Below the pieces are notes generated by a model. It saw only the letters and a program-made list of their open reading frames with translations, did not search any database and was not told the DNA's origin. The position numbers were made by a program, and so were the translations under genes. This document shows, in pieces, positions 14,151-26,000 of a stretch of 64,000 bases of DNA. Positions within the stretch are counted from its first letter, which is position 1. Each line of letters opens with the position of its first letter. Origin of the DNA: Phoebastria nigripes (lineage: Eukaryota > Chordata > Aves > Procellariiformes > Diomedeidae); contig JAYKAV010003044.1 in the NCBI GenBank assembly GCA_035582835.1, positions 4,989,037 through 5,053,036 of the forward strand, written 5' to 3'.

Positions 14151-17100
14151 CCTCACTGAATATATAGATGTTCTACAAGTAAACTTACATTATCCTAATG
14201 AAACAAGTCCTTTAGTGAGGACACCAGAGATTTAACCTGATTTTTCCACCATCCCCCTATGTAACTTTTGGCCAATTAATTTCTGTGCCTTGGTTTTCTT
14301 GCGTGTGAAGAACAAAGGAGGAAAAGCATGGGCATGCAGAGTTTACAGTACATACTATTTAAGTTTTTTAAGNCGTACAAATGAAAGTGTATGTATTCTG
14401 AATATATTAACAACACATATTTATTAGTAGTAGTGCTATATTCCTGTAAAACAGGAATTTATGTCAAATCAGGTTGGTGCTGTCGCACTCCCAGTGCTAG
14501 ATCAGAGCTTGGTTTCCCTGGGATGAGTGTTTGCTTTGATAATACAATGCTAGTTGAGCAGTTTGTGCATGTTATCTCTAATGTCCTACCACACTGCTGA
14601 CTGCTATATGAATAATCATATGGGGCTCGACATTAAAATTGTGAATTCATATCTGAATTTCCCCAACAAAGTTTAGGAGGTTTTGGATCTGCAGTTGGTT
14701 TAGATTAGTGAATGCTTTCCTTAGAGCACTAGCACTAATTTTCAAAGTGATGAAGGTCTACTCTTCTCCTCCTCTTTTATGTTGTGTCCTACTTGATTAA
14801 ACATCTGTAAAATACAGCATTATTAAGCTCTTTTTGAAGTTCATTGTAATTGGTAAGGCTGTGGCAGCTCTGGCTATTTGAAGATGGAGAATTGGAAAGT
14901 TCAAAATATGAAAATGAATGTGTACAGCAGTTGGAGGCTGTAAGGTGCAGTTAAAATACTTAGTATGGTTTATCCTCATATCCTAACTTCCCTTCAGTGG
15001 GCACATTGCTTGCTTACAAGAGAGGCTAGGTGCCCCAAATATATATATGTGTTTAAAGAAATCCCAACAAAGAATGAAAAGCCTGTAGCATTATGCTATA
15101 GCACAGAGACCCTTCGTGTAAGATGCAAAAAGAAATTGTGGTCTTCAAATCTTGAAGTACTGTTTGATTTGGCCATAGGCATTTCTTGGCGAAGGATGTA
15201 TCCTGTGGCTGTACTTATACAGATGAGCTCTGCTGCTCATGTGATAGCCGGCGTGGATCAGTGTTGTACACTTCACATGGCTGTGATCCTATTTCAGATC
15301 TTGTTGCCAAAAAAAACTTCTTTTGACTTTTAAATAAGAGCAAGTTACCAGCCGTATTTGCAGACCAACTGCATAGCTGAAGCAAAAACGCGGTTTCCCG
15401 CCTGTTAGGTAGTGTTAACCGCATGGAGCAAATAGTTTCAACTCTCCTAAAACTGTTCTGGCTTCCTGTTTGCTTTGTGGTGCAATTAAATGTGGTGAGT
15501 TTGGTGGGTGTTTGTTTGTTTGTTTACCCTGCACCCCAGTAAGTGGAGGATAAGAGAGGCTACTTCTAGCCTTGTCTGTAGAAGTGGTGAATACAGCTTC
15601 ACAAATGTTACTATTTACTAAAATTGCCAACATCTATGTGGCTCGGGACCCAGGAGGGCAGGCATGGTGTTTTTTTCTTCAGGTGCCCCACTGGCAGTTG
15701 AAAGCGTTCTTGCCAGGCAATCCTATAAATACCAAGGCACTGCGATTACATTACTTGCTTGTTGTCATCCTCTTCCTCCTTCTCCCCCTGTTCCTTTTTT
15801 CCTCCAAAAGCTGACCAGCTGTCTCATCTAGGCTATGAACACTGGCTAAATTTCTTATGCAGCAAATTGGTGTAGAGAAGGGATTTGGAAGGGAGATGGT
15901 TCGGAGCTGTACAGCCAGTGTTTCCAACCATATCCATTGTGTAAAGGGAGGCTGAGTTGGTAAGCAGATGTGCAAGAATGGTGTACCGGGAGCAGTGAAG
16001 AGAGGAAATGACCTGAAAAAAGACGTGAGGATAAATGCCAAGAGGTGGAGCTATGAAAGACTGATAATTAAGAATAAGGGTTCAAAAAAGCCTTTGTTGA
16101 AGAAAAGGGACATAAAAAGAAGGGTATCCATGTGAGGAGTCATTGTAACTGGGGTACAGCCAAAAGATGAAAAGAAAATTGCTCTTTAGATTTGGCTTTG
16201 GTAAATATATAATATACAGCAGCCCTTAACCTTAGCCAAGCACTGTGGGATTTTTATCCCCAGCTGTAGGGAGTCTCCCCTCTCTCCTGTGAGCTCTGGG
16301 CACTCCTTATCCTCCAAAGACTTGTACCCTGCGCCAGCAGTTGTGTAATGCAGAATGTCTGAAAACTCGTCATCCCTTTTCTCCTGTCCATTTGTCTTTC
16401 TACTGTCTACAGATTTATATTAACCCTGGGTAGTGCCAGTGCATGTCCTTTATAATGCAGTCTGAGAGAATATCCCTTCTTGTTTTCAAGTGCATTCGCT
16501 TATGCATGGCAAATACTAATTTTTTTTAATGAAAGTCAGTTGTCAGACACAACAACTGTGTCGACATCATCAATTTAGATACCAATTTTTCTTCTTTGCC
16601 TGATGCTTAGCTTGGAGTCAAGCTGTATTTGCAGCACTGTACCTTATTTGTTATTATTGCAGGGCCCTTAACTGGGAACAGAGCTGCCATGTCCCCGTGG
16701 CGGAGATCAGCCCCTGCAATTACACAAAAAGTGACCGTTCTTCTCTCCTCTGCACTCTCCTCATGAGTCCTGCATAAAACTTGGACCACGGTGCGACAGT
16801 CATGAATACTAGGTTGGGGTCTGCATCGTTCACCAAGCAGGACAAGGCTGACCCCTGACTCAGCGGGAGTGTGAAATCACGTTTTGGGCAAATTCACCAG
16901 AATAAGTGACATGGAGCACGCGCCTGCTGCGTGGCAAGAGAACTTAAGAGCTGAGGATACAAAATTAACCTTTCAGAGTTTTGTGAACAACTCTGGGTAA
17001 ATTTATACCAGATTGGCATGGCGTGGAGATGGTCTTTTTGAACTGGCATGCCTAGCACGTGCTTAATATTAGATGCATTTGAAATAATGCCACGTGGATG

Positions 17101-18860
17101 CCACTAGCCCTTCTTACCAGTGTTTTCTTCAAACCTGTTAGCACTGTTTTGTTCTCAATAACACGGAGGAAAAACAACTAACTGGCCTTTCCCTTCTGTT
17201 CTTCCTGGAGATCTCGGATCTTTAATCTAGCAGCTTGCAACTCTTTTTCTGACTTTCAGCTCCTTTTTCCTTTCCCTACGGTTTCTACTGTCCAATTTCT
17301 CACTGGCCGTGTGGGCAAATGTCCTGTAAGTGTTCAGTACAGTCCTATATGTGAAACTTGAAGATGATGAATAGAAAAGCTGTTGAAAAGGAAAAAAATA
17401 GCAGAACAGAAACCAGAATTCCTGTAAACAGTCTGTTAAAAATATCTTCAACGCATGTCAGGGCCAGTGATTTAAAATAGACAGTTTCTGAGCTTTAAAA
17501 GGTCACATTAAGACGTGATAGTAGATTCAAATGGAGTTGAAGAATGAATGCTTCAACAGTCACATTTTGTACTGATGGTAAGATATCTGTGTTGCCAACT
17601 AGTAATGTTCAGGGAAAAAATTGAGTCAGATTGCAAGAATAATGAGCTTTTCTTGGATTATAACATGGAAAAGAAAAAGAATTTATACCTTAATCACATG
17701 CCTCCAGCAGTAGAAGCTTTAGGAAAAATGGTGATGCTGGGAGTCATAAAATTGCAGGACCAGTCGGGGCAANGCACTAATGCTAACCGTGTCCTATACC
17801 AAGATTGTTTGTTTCTATGTGTGGGAGTGAAATATTTAAAAGCACAAATCCAGGTTCACAATCTGTTATTATTTGTGACCCAAAGTACGGTGGGCGCTTC
17901 TCAAGTGCAAGAGGAGACTTGTGAAAAGAGAGGGATTTTTCAAATGAGCAAATGGTCTTTGGGCATCTAATTGCTGCTGAAAATTTAATGAGACAGAGGA
18001 GAGTGATTGTCTTTGAACACTGGAAACATTTCTTATCCCCATCTGTTGCTTCTTTGGAACCACTCATTTCCCATGACAATTCAGAGAGATGCTCTGTGCA
18101 AAAGGGTGATAGCAGCCCCGTGGGGTGTCCGAGAAGTGGCCGACCCTTGAGGCACCTTGGGGCTCTGGTGGGCTGAGCCCTTGCACAATGGTCTGGTGCC
18201 TGGGTGGGTTTCCCCTGCAGCCAATGGACCTGTACAACAGGTCAGGGGAGAAAAAAAAAAATGGGTCGATAGCCTGTATGTCCTTGGTATCCAGCATATA
18301 AAGGTGTGCTTGGTTCCTCTCTCTCCCACGATTAGCAGGCGCTAGTGAAACACCAGGCATGTTACAGCCTACTGCTACCCTGCTCCTGCCTTGGGCCCCA
18401 CGGGCCCCTTGCCTGCCTTGGAGGCATTTCTTCTCGTCCCCCAAATCACTTGACTCTCCTTTGGGATTCNGGGTCCACCCCACCCTTATTGCACAAAACT
18501 TTTCCAGCTGTAGAAAGAACAACTGTGTGACTGAGGTTGTCAAAGGGGCCCTTTCCAGACAAGGAGTGAATCCCAAACCATTTTAAGTCTCCTATGTGAG
18601 TAGTTCTACGCATACATGTGGATTTAGGGCCTACCTTCAACATTGTGTCCTATAGTTAGTCCTTCAACTCCGGTAGTGATGGAGCTATTGTCTGGTGTTA
18701 CCAGCAGCGTGCCCCTGCTGCACGCACGATGTCAGCTGCGTCAGGATGGTGGCAGCCATGTGATGCTTTGGACATTTTCTGTGCTTGGCTGCCAGGACTG
18801 ATTTTCTCCTGGGGCTGTTGCATTGCCTGTTGTGCGTCTTCTCCTGCCCTGGGCTGCGCA

Positions 18861-19150
18861 AACCGGTGCTGTACAGATTACTGGTGTGCAGCGCGCAGCT
18901 AGAACGACCTGTGCGTGACAAAAGCTGACTGCTGTGCAGTGCTGGATGACTGGAGCACAATGCCACGTCCCTGCTGCAGGGTCACTGCCACCTGACGCGC
19001 AACTCCAGCTGTGCGCTGGCTGGGGCCCGGTGCAGAACGGCTGGTGCAGGACCGTGCCCAGCTTGCGCAGGGCTTCAGGTGCAGGGCTACTCGCACGCCG
19101 TGACCGGTGCCCGGGGCAGGGGGACTGGTGCGTGACCGGTGTGCAGGGTT
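18861..19150. repeat. Degenerate GC-rich tandem motif (about ten copies)
   Basis: A 10-14 base core like GACYGGTGYGCRG recurs loosely. Examples are 18861-18870, 18878-18891, 18906-18919, 18927-18939, 18948-18958, 19026-19035, 19039-19049, 19102-19113, 19123-19136 and 19134-19146. Spacing is irregular, from 11 to about 70 bases, so this is a decayed minisatellite or a cluster of similar short sites rather than a clean tandem array. It ends just before the assembly gap. Confidence 0.5.
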
Positions 19151-19279
19151 ACTGATGGGCCAACGCGCGCTTGCCCGTGCGTGGCCGCCGGCGCCCCGGG
19201 TCACGGGTGGGCGGTGCCCGCTTGCCGGCGCGCGGCCCTTTGCAGACGGTGCCCGACGCCGGGGCGCGGGCGGCCCTTT

Positions 19280-19553
19280 NNNNNNNNNNNNNNNNNNNNN
19301 NNNNNNNNNNNNNNNNNNNNNNNNNNNNNNNNNNNNNNNNNNNNNNNNNNNNNNNNNNNNNNNNNNNNNNNNNNNNNNNNNNNNNNNNNNNNNNNNNNNN
19401 NNNNNNNNNNNNNNNNNNNNNNNNNNNNNNNNNNNNNNNNNNNNNNNNNNNNNNNNNNNNNNNNNNNNNNNNNNNNNNNNNNNNNNNNNNNNNNNNNNNN
19501 NNNNNNNNNNNNNNNNNNNNNNNNNNNNNNNNNNNNNNNNNNNNNNNNNNNNN
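19280..19553. other. Assembly gap (run of N)
   Basis: 274 undetermined bases inside the GC-richest part of the island. The true length may differ. Long open frames that appear to cross it are artefacts of the N run. Confidence 0.99.
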
Positions 19554-20069
19554 GGGCCGGGGCCGCGGGCGCTGCGCACCCCCCTGCCGCGGCTCCGCGA
19601 GTCGCGGCCCGGGCACGGCCGGGGTCCCCGCGGTCGGTGGGGTGCCTGTCCTCCGTGTCTCGCTCCTGCGCGCGTCCCTGTGCCGTTTGCGGCAAATCCT
19701 CGTTACTCCCCGGGCTCCTTTAACAAACTGTATTCTTCTTAAGAAAAAGCACTTCTGCTTTATGAAATTGGGTATTTTAAGGCTCGGTAATCTGCGAGTG
19801 GATGTAGATCTTGGCTGCTTTGGGGGTCAGCCCTTGAAGCCGCGTCCCCCCCGCAGGAATGGATGTGCTGGCCGCAGCACTCCTCTCCGTTTCCAAGGCG
19901 GGCGGATGGCAGCGGGTCTTTCTTTTTTGGCCAGGAATTGGACGGTAACCACTCGTGTCACCTGCTGACCAACCCCACGGGGTGGTGGAGGGGTCTTGTC
20001 CTGCTAGGATTTCTGCCCGGTCTTCCCCCGGAAGGTTTGGCACTCGGCACCTTGTCGCTGCGATTAAGA

Positions 20070-23000
20070 GTCACCCGGAGATTTGTGTATGCTTGGCAAC
20101 GTCTTGCCATCCGTACCTTCTTTGATGTTGGAGTTGTGCTGCCTGGGGTAGTTGCTAACAGCAGTGTGTGTTTCTACTATGGGTTAGCTTTGGATTGTGT
20201 GTTTTGGCAGGGCATGAGGAAGTCTTTTAAGAGCTCTCCGAAGAGAGTCTCTTAACACTGAAGTGCGGTGTGCTGTACGTGCTCGAGATGGGAACATGAA
20301 AGTAAAGAAAGTTGAATATAGTGGTGGAGGGTCGTTAGACGTGTGTGGCTTATTTCTTTGTTTTCATCAACAAGATGCACTTGGGTTTCTGGTATTGTCC
20401 TCTCATGGGAGCAGTTGAAAAAGACTAATTTCAGTAACCTCTTCAGCTAGAAGCTTTCATTTATCACGACTTTCTCCAACTCCCAGACTATGCCTGTGTT
20501 AGCAGTAATAGCAAGAGTGCAAAGATCCCAAACCACTTTGCCAGCATTTAAGACTTGTGGCATCCTTTGTGATCATATACTTGTGCATATGATAAAACTG
20601 AAACACGGAGGAGTTAGTTGTTTGAAGTCACGCATCAAACAGTTGTCGGGGTTGGGAATGGAACTTTGCAAGTTGTCAGTTTTCAAGCTCTTGCTTTAAC
20701 CACTAAATATGCTGTTTCCCACTAGATGCTTCCTCAGACAACACTGAAAGCATAGTTGATTGACTGTGAACTTGCCTAAAAGGCTGCTTGAAAGTTTCCA
20801 CCAGAGCAAGGTTCTCAAGTCCTCCCATCAGATGCTTTTCTTACTCCCTGATGTTCCTCTGCCTCTCTCTAGCGATACTGTTTTACTTCCAGAACGAGGT
20901 ATGGCTTTACATTTCCATTTCTCTTAAGTTGCTTTAACTAAGCTCCTCTCTCCCTTCCTCTGGCTATTACTTCTGGTTGGATCTAAGGTCCTGCTGAGCT
21001 TGAATGATGGTATATCACTGTGATGCTCTTTCTCTTGTTGCTCTGGAGCTGGGAGCCCCACAGAACTGCAGCCTGTTTTTATCAGCACATGTACATTCTG
21101 CTTTCCTATCTCTTTCCTTGCTGACAACCCCTTTCATCATTAGCCCTGCACACAAACAAGGTTAGCTCCAGTTCAGATTACATTAGTGTACTTCTGCTTC
21201 CCATTACTTTTCTCTGTGAGCCTGTTTTATGGGGGTGGGCATGTGTAAGGTGGGCATCGAGCAATATAAATGCTCAAAGTAAAGGAGCCTTTATATTTCA
21301 TAAAGGGAAGGGCACAAGCCAAGGGATTCTTTGGATCCAGTGGTTGTTCAAAGCCTGATCCTTGTAGTCTCCACATAGCTAGAACACTTCCTTGGAATGT
21401 GGAAAAATCCATGGTTCTCTGCTGACATCTTGATGCACAGAAGGTACTGATTTTGGTATGTAAATGCTGGTTTATATCAGCCCCTCTGGTAGGGAAGGGG
21501 ATGCTCTGTAGTGTTTTAGAGGCCTGAAGAGTTAGGCACATGCATTTTCATCCCTTGCCCAGTTATCCTGGGCAGATTNGATTGTACGTCTGGTTTGTGT
21601 AAGCAAAGTAGGGAGTAAAGGTGATTAATCAGGGGCTTAGAAATCTCTAATAAAAGGCATTATCGAACCGAGGTAACTATGTGCCTGCTATGTAGAGTTA
21701 GATGAACAACGAACTACTGTTGAAAGAATGAATGAATCGGTGCAGGGAATTGTGTGGCAGGATATGAGAGATCAATGTACAAAACAGAAGCTGATAATAT
21801 GCNAAACCCTTTGTTTGTTTTTTGTATTTGGTAGAGGTAGAAGCCTTATTACAGTAANCCAAATAAAGGAGATTAGAATATTCTAAGCTAGGGTTTCAGG
21901 AAATGAACCCTGAAGATATAAAAGCATTGATTTTAGGGGTTGTTCAGTACTTGAATGCTTCTCCACACCTTTTCAAGGGGTCCTAGTTTTTTCCTACCTA
22001 GTTCATGGGCCAAGTCTTACACTTGTGTGTATGTGTCGAAGGAGGAACCAGAGACAATTAGAGCTCTGGTGCAACTGAAGGTGCAACACTGTCACAGGAA
22101 CTGAACAAGAGCAACGATGGCCTAACGGCACAGTTGGGACACCGATCCNTATTTTACAGAAAGCTTAATGGAACTTGTAAACGAAACACTTTTGTTGGCA
22201 CGAGAGCAAAATCTATCTCATTAATGCCACTGCTAAAATGAATGATGTTAGCAGGTATTCGAGAAGGCAGCAAAGCCATTCTTCTGGCATAAAAGGCTGC
22301 TGCTAGCTGAACATCCAGGCTCAGAGTCACTCTTGGTGGCAGTCTGCAGGGGATGGCTGTGAGTTCTCAGTCCAGCTTGCTGTGGATCCGGTAGGCTGGC
22401 TAGAGCATCAAGTCTGATCTGCTGCGTTGGAGGTCCCTGCTCAATTGGGGTGAATGGGGTGGCACAGTGGACGCTTGCAGGCCAGCAGTCCCTGAGGCTG
22501 TGTTTCTAGCACCTCTCACCAGCATGTGTTCATTTTTAGGTGGATNAATAGCCAGGTTGTCAATACTTGTCAGCAGGCAGAGCTGCAAAGGCCAGTCTTA
22601 CTATGAGCTTCTGTTGGTTGCATCCACGTCATGGGACTGGGGCCTGAATCAGGATTTTTTACGTTATGCCATAAGGGAAGCAGATACAGCGTGTTTTTTC
22701 TGTGTGATTAAGTTAAGTGGCTGGCACCTGGGTGTGACTATCCAGCTAGCCCAGCAAGGGGGGAGTCCCCCTACAAAACTCCCACATACAGTCACAGTTT
22801 GACTTGCTTGTGTGTCTCTGGAGGCATGCTTACCTGCTACGGGAGTTTTCCCAGTCTGTTCTTGGAGGGGAATTTGTGGGTTAATTTTACAGCCTGTCAA
22901 TGCTCAAATGACTTGCCCACAGCGGACCTGTTTTACCCCGTGACCCCCACCAAAAAAGCAAGCCCAAGCTTAAAACACCTTCAGAACACTCACTGAAATG

Positions 23001-26000
23001 GGTCTGCGCCTATGAAAGCTTTGGGTTGATTCAGATCTGCTAAGTGTATCGATTGTGTGGTAAAGACATGTCAAGCACGTGTGTACATAAAAATTCCCGT
23101 GGTCTCCTCCCCCAGCTAAGTTGATGCCTGCAATGAAAGTGACTTCCTGCTGTCTCCCACGCTACACACATCACCTGTGAGCTCTGCGCCACTCATTTCT
23201 TATCAACTTGAAAGGTATTTTTGTAGTCCTGGGGTTTAGTAATTTTGTAATCTGTTTGTGGGCGTTAGAGCTTCCGTGTCTGTCTAACGCTGCAGCCTCA
23301 CAGAGGTTTGTGGAACGCTAATCCATGTGTGATCTTGCTAGCTTGCTGCCTTTTTTTTTTTCTTCTTCTTTTTTTTCTCTCAATAGCAGTTGTATGTTGT
23401 AAACACCAGAGCTGTGGTTGATAAACTTTGTAAGAGGAGATTTGTGTTAGTGTGTTTTATGTTGACTGCTGGCTTGTTAAATACTGACTGGGTAATTTCA
23501 AATGTGTCTGTTACACTCTGCATAAATTTGCCTTTATGTGCAACTATGTATTCCTCAGGGTGTGTGAACTCAAAACATATGCTACCTCCTATTACTGATG
23601 TTGTGCCTATATTCGTTATATGGCATCCAGTAACACTGGGGTTTTACATTCTGTCCTGGCAGGTTAGTGCATGGACTAGTCCCATGTGCATATCAGCTCT
23701 GCCTTGGTCATCTCTCCTCTTTGGGAAAGATATACGTTTATTACCTTCACGCTAATTAATGCAATGGGAAACCTTAAGGAAGGCAAAGCCCTCTGTAGCT
23801 TTCCCGCAGAATAACGAATTGAGGCAAAGGGGGGAGAGGGAGTTGAGGACTTGCCTTCATCTGAAACCTGGAATTTTGTCTCATGATTATTTTCTTCCAC
23901 CTCTTTTTCTGCCCAGTGATGAAGAGGTCTGGGCATTGTAAGATGGGTTCGTTGCCCATATGACTCTCAGTGAGGAACTGATTAGTACCAATGGATGCAT
24001 CTTTCCTGATTGCTCCCCTAGGAAATGACTCCACATCTCAAAATTACTGAGGGATTATGGAGCACTCGTCCACTACTAGGAGTTTTTGCTGCTTGTTGGG
24101 CTGGTCTGAACCAGAGGCAGGGGTCAGTGTGCAATGGGTCCGTGCGTATTTCATTCCTAGTTTCCTGANCAAGTCTGTCTTGCGCAGATTTTTACTTTCC
24201 CCTTACAAAAATATTCCACAGAACAGAAATAAATGTGAAAAGGGGTGTACGCTTGAATTCACTGGGAACTGTGGGGAATAGCTTCGTGTTTGGACCCATG
24301 GAAATCTATCGTTGGGCGCGTGCTTGATGCTTTGGGACCTGCGTTGTGTGACACCATGCATTTCTCTTCCTCTTACATGCTCCGAGAAATCCAAAGCGAT
24401 ACTGTGCTCTGCAGTTTGAGAGCTTGTTTATCTGCAGACTGAGAGAAGCAGCTGTGATGGCCCCACACAGATGGTAGTCACAGCCCATGCTGTACATCAG
24501 CCAGTCCGCACACTGCTTGTCCCACTGCTGGGCTCTCCCGTTGGGTTGTGGCTGGTCACTCCTCACGTTTTATTAGCAAGATCGGAGGTTCCCATCAAGT
24601 GTGCTTGCTTCTTTTGGGGAAAGAGTTTCCATTACTGCTTCCCTGTGGGATAGGAAGAGTGGTTCTTTCTTTAGGGCAGCTGGGGCCCTGCCCATCTCAG
24701 GAAACAACAGAATAATGTTTTGAGCAAACTGCATCTTGTTTTCATGTGCTCAGCTATGCCAGCAGCACTGCCAACGAGATGCTGCCCCTGCAACTCCTGC
24801 CATGCGATGCCCTTTCCTGCAGTCAGTACGATCGCATGGCTTCTAGACAGCCTGTCACTCATAGCCTTTACAGCATGTCATCTTAGGTGTCCTGCCCAAG
24901 CAAGTACATACCATGGGGCCGTTTTTAGGTCAGGCTTGTGTACAAGCAGGCCCAGAGGAAAATTGCTGCTTGAGATGAATGAGGAGGTATTTGAGGCCCA
25001 GCAGTTTCCTCAAATGTTTGGCGCGTACCTCCAGTTCAGGGGCTACATGAAGTTCACAGAGCAATATACTTGGCCCTCAGGAAGGCCAGGTCTTTAGCTT
25101 GGGTGTGTATGTTGTTATGACTTGTTTGGCCACCCAAAGAGATCAGCTGGCTGGCCAGTCTTGAGGTATATCTCTCTTGGATGGAGTGTACGTATGCGCC
25201 AGCTGTAGACCAAGAGCTTTGTGCGTTCTGGTTGTCTGTTCTGCTTCTTAGCCCCGGGGGTGCCAAGCGCCATGTGCATCCTGTCCTGCTAAACTGTCTG
25301 GCATTCTTGGAGTCGGGAGGCAGCAGTGTACCTGCCTTGCACTTGAAACAAGTATTTGAGGGTTGTGGGAGATGTGGCTGGTGGGGGAGGAAGAAGTATT
25401 ATAGGAAGGTGTAGGTGGGGGAATGTGGAAGTATTCTAGCAAGAAGATGTTTTGGGGTATATTGCAGTAGGAAGAGTGAGGACCGGGGGCATCTTATGGT
25501 AGAAAGTGGGTGGCTACAGCTCAGTGTTGATAAGCAGGGATCTTTGATAGCCTGTGTACTTGCTTGAGGTTGGTTCTGTGGGTATGCATCCCACTAAAAC
25601 ATAAACTTCTGTCTCGCCCTTGCTTGCCCTAGCTTTGAGAGATATGTAAGTTGTGCAGTAAACTAATTTCTGTCAAGTGTGGATTGATTAACTTGAACCT
25701 CAGGCTACCAGACCTACAGGTCAGAACCCTACCACAATATGGGATTTTTAACAATAATCTGTCTATCCACCAGGATGAAAGTCTGAGATGATGCTGGGGC
25801 TTTTAAAAATTGACAGCTGCAATGGGGAATCCTTTTTTTAAAGACTGCTGCAGTGAAAGACAAAGAGTATATCTCAAACAACCCCAGTAGCGTAAACCCT
25901 GACAAAAAGGAGTGATGCTGCATTTGGCTATTCACAAATGGCAAAATGACCCAGAGAAAGGGGAATTGTAATTACTGTTACTCATAAGGTCAAGATAGTG

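Larger units (their letters stand above)
1..18840. other. Non-coding upstream region, no exon recognised
   Basis: I read both strands and found no stretch that looks like a conserved protein exon flanked by splice sites. Open frames here are short, broken by single Ns, and show no domain I know. The plus strand looks by eye rich in T and G, with T homopolymers at 6395-6411 and 11931-11958. That would fit intron or transcribed flank of a plus-strand gene, but I have not counted it. In human, as I recall, TMEM201 lies upstream of PIK3CD on the same strand, so this could be intergenic DNA, a TMEM201 tail, or an upstream PIK3CD intron. The sequence alone does not decide. Confidence 0.6.
18840..20070. 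promoter_or_regulatory. CpG island, candidate promoter/first exon region of PIK3CD
   Basis: Base composition changes sharply here. From about 19010 to the N run and again from 19554 to about 19690 the sequence is almost all G and C with very many CG dinucleotides, and CpG stays frequent until about 20070. The flanks on both sides are ordinary A/T-richer DNA with few CpGs. Such islands mark vertebrate promoters. The island lies about 8-9 kb upstream of the first PIK3CD coding exon on the same strand, and human PIK3CD is known to have untranslated 5' exons far upstream, so a PIK3CD promoter is the simplest reading. I cannot place the start site or the untranslated exon, partly because the most GC-rich core is missing. 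Confidence 0.6.

Noticed and set aside
18064..18576. 170-codon open frame on the minus strand left of the CpG island
   Set aside because: It includes an N, low-complexity poly(F) from a poly(A) tract and no known motif, and a GC-rising region makes long chance frames likely.
19107..19968. Long open frames (155-265 codons) across the CpG island on both strands
   Set aside because: They exist only because the N run is read without stops, and GC-rich DNA lacks stop codons. Several overlap in different frames.
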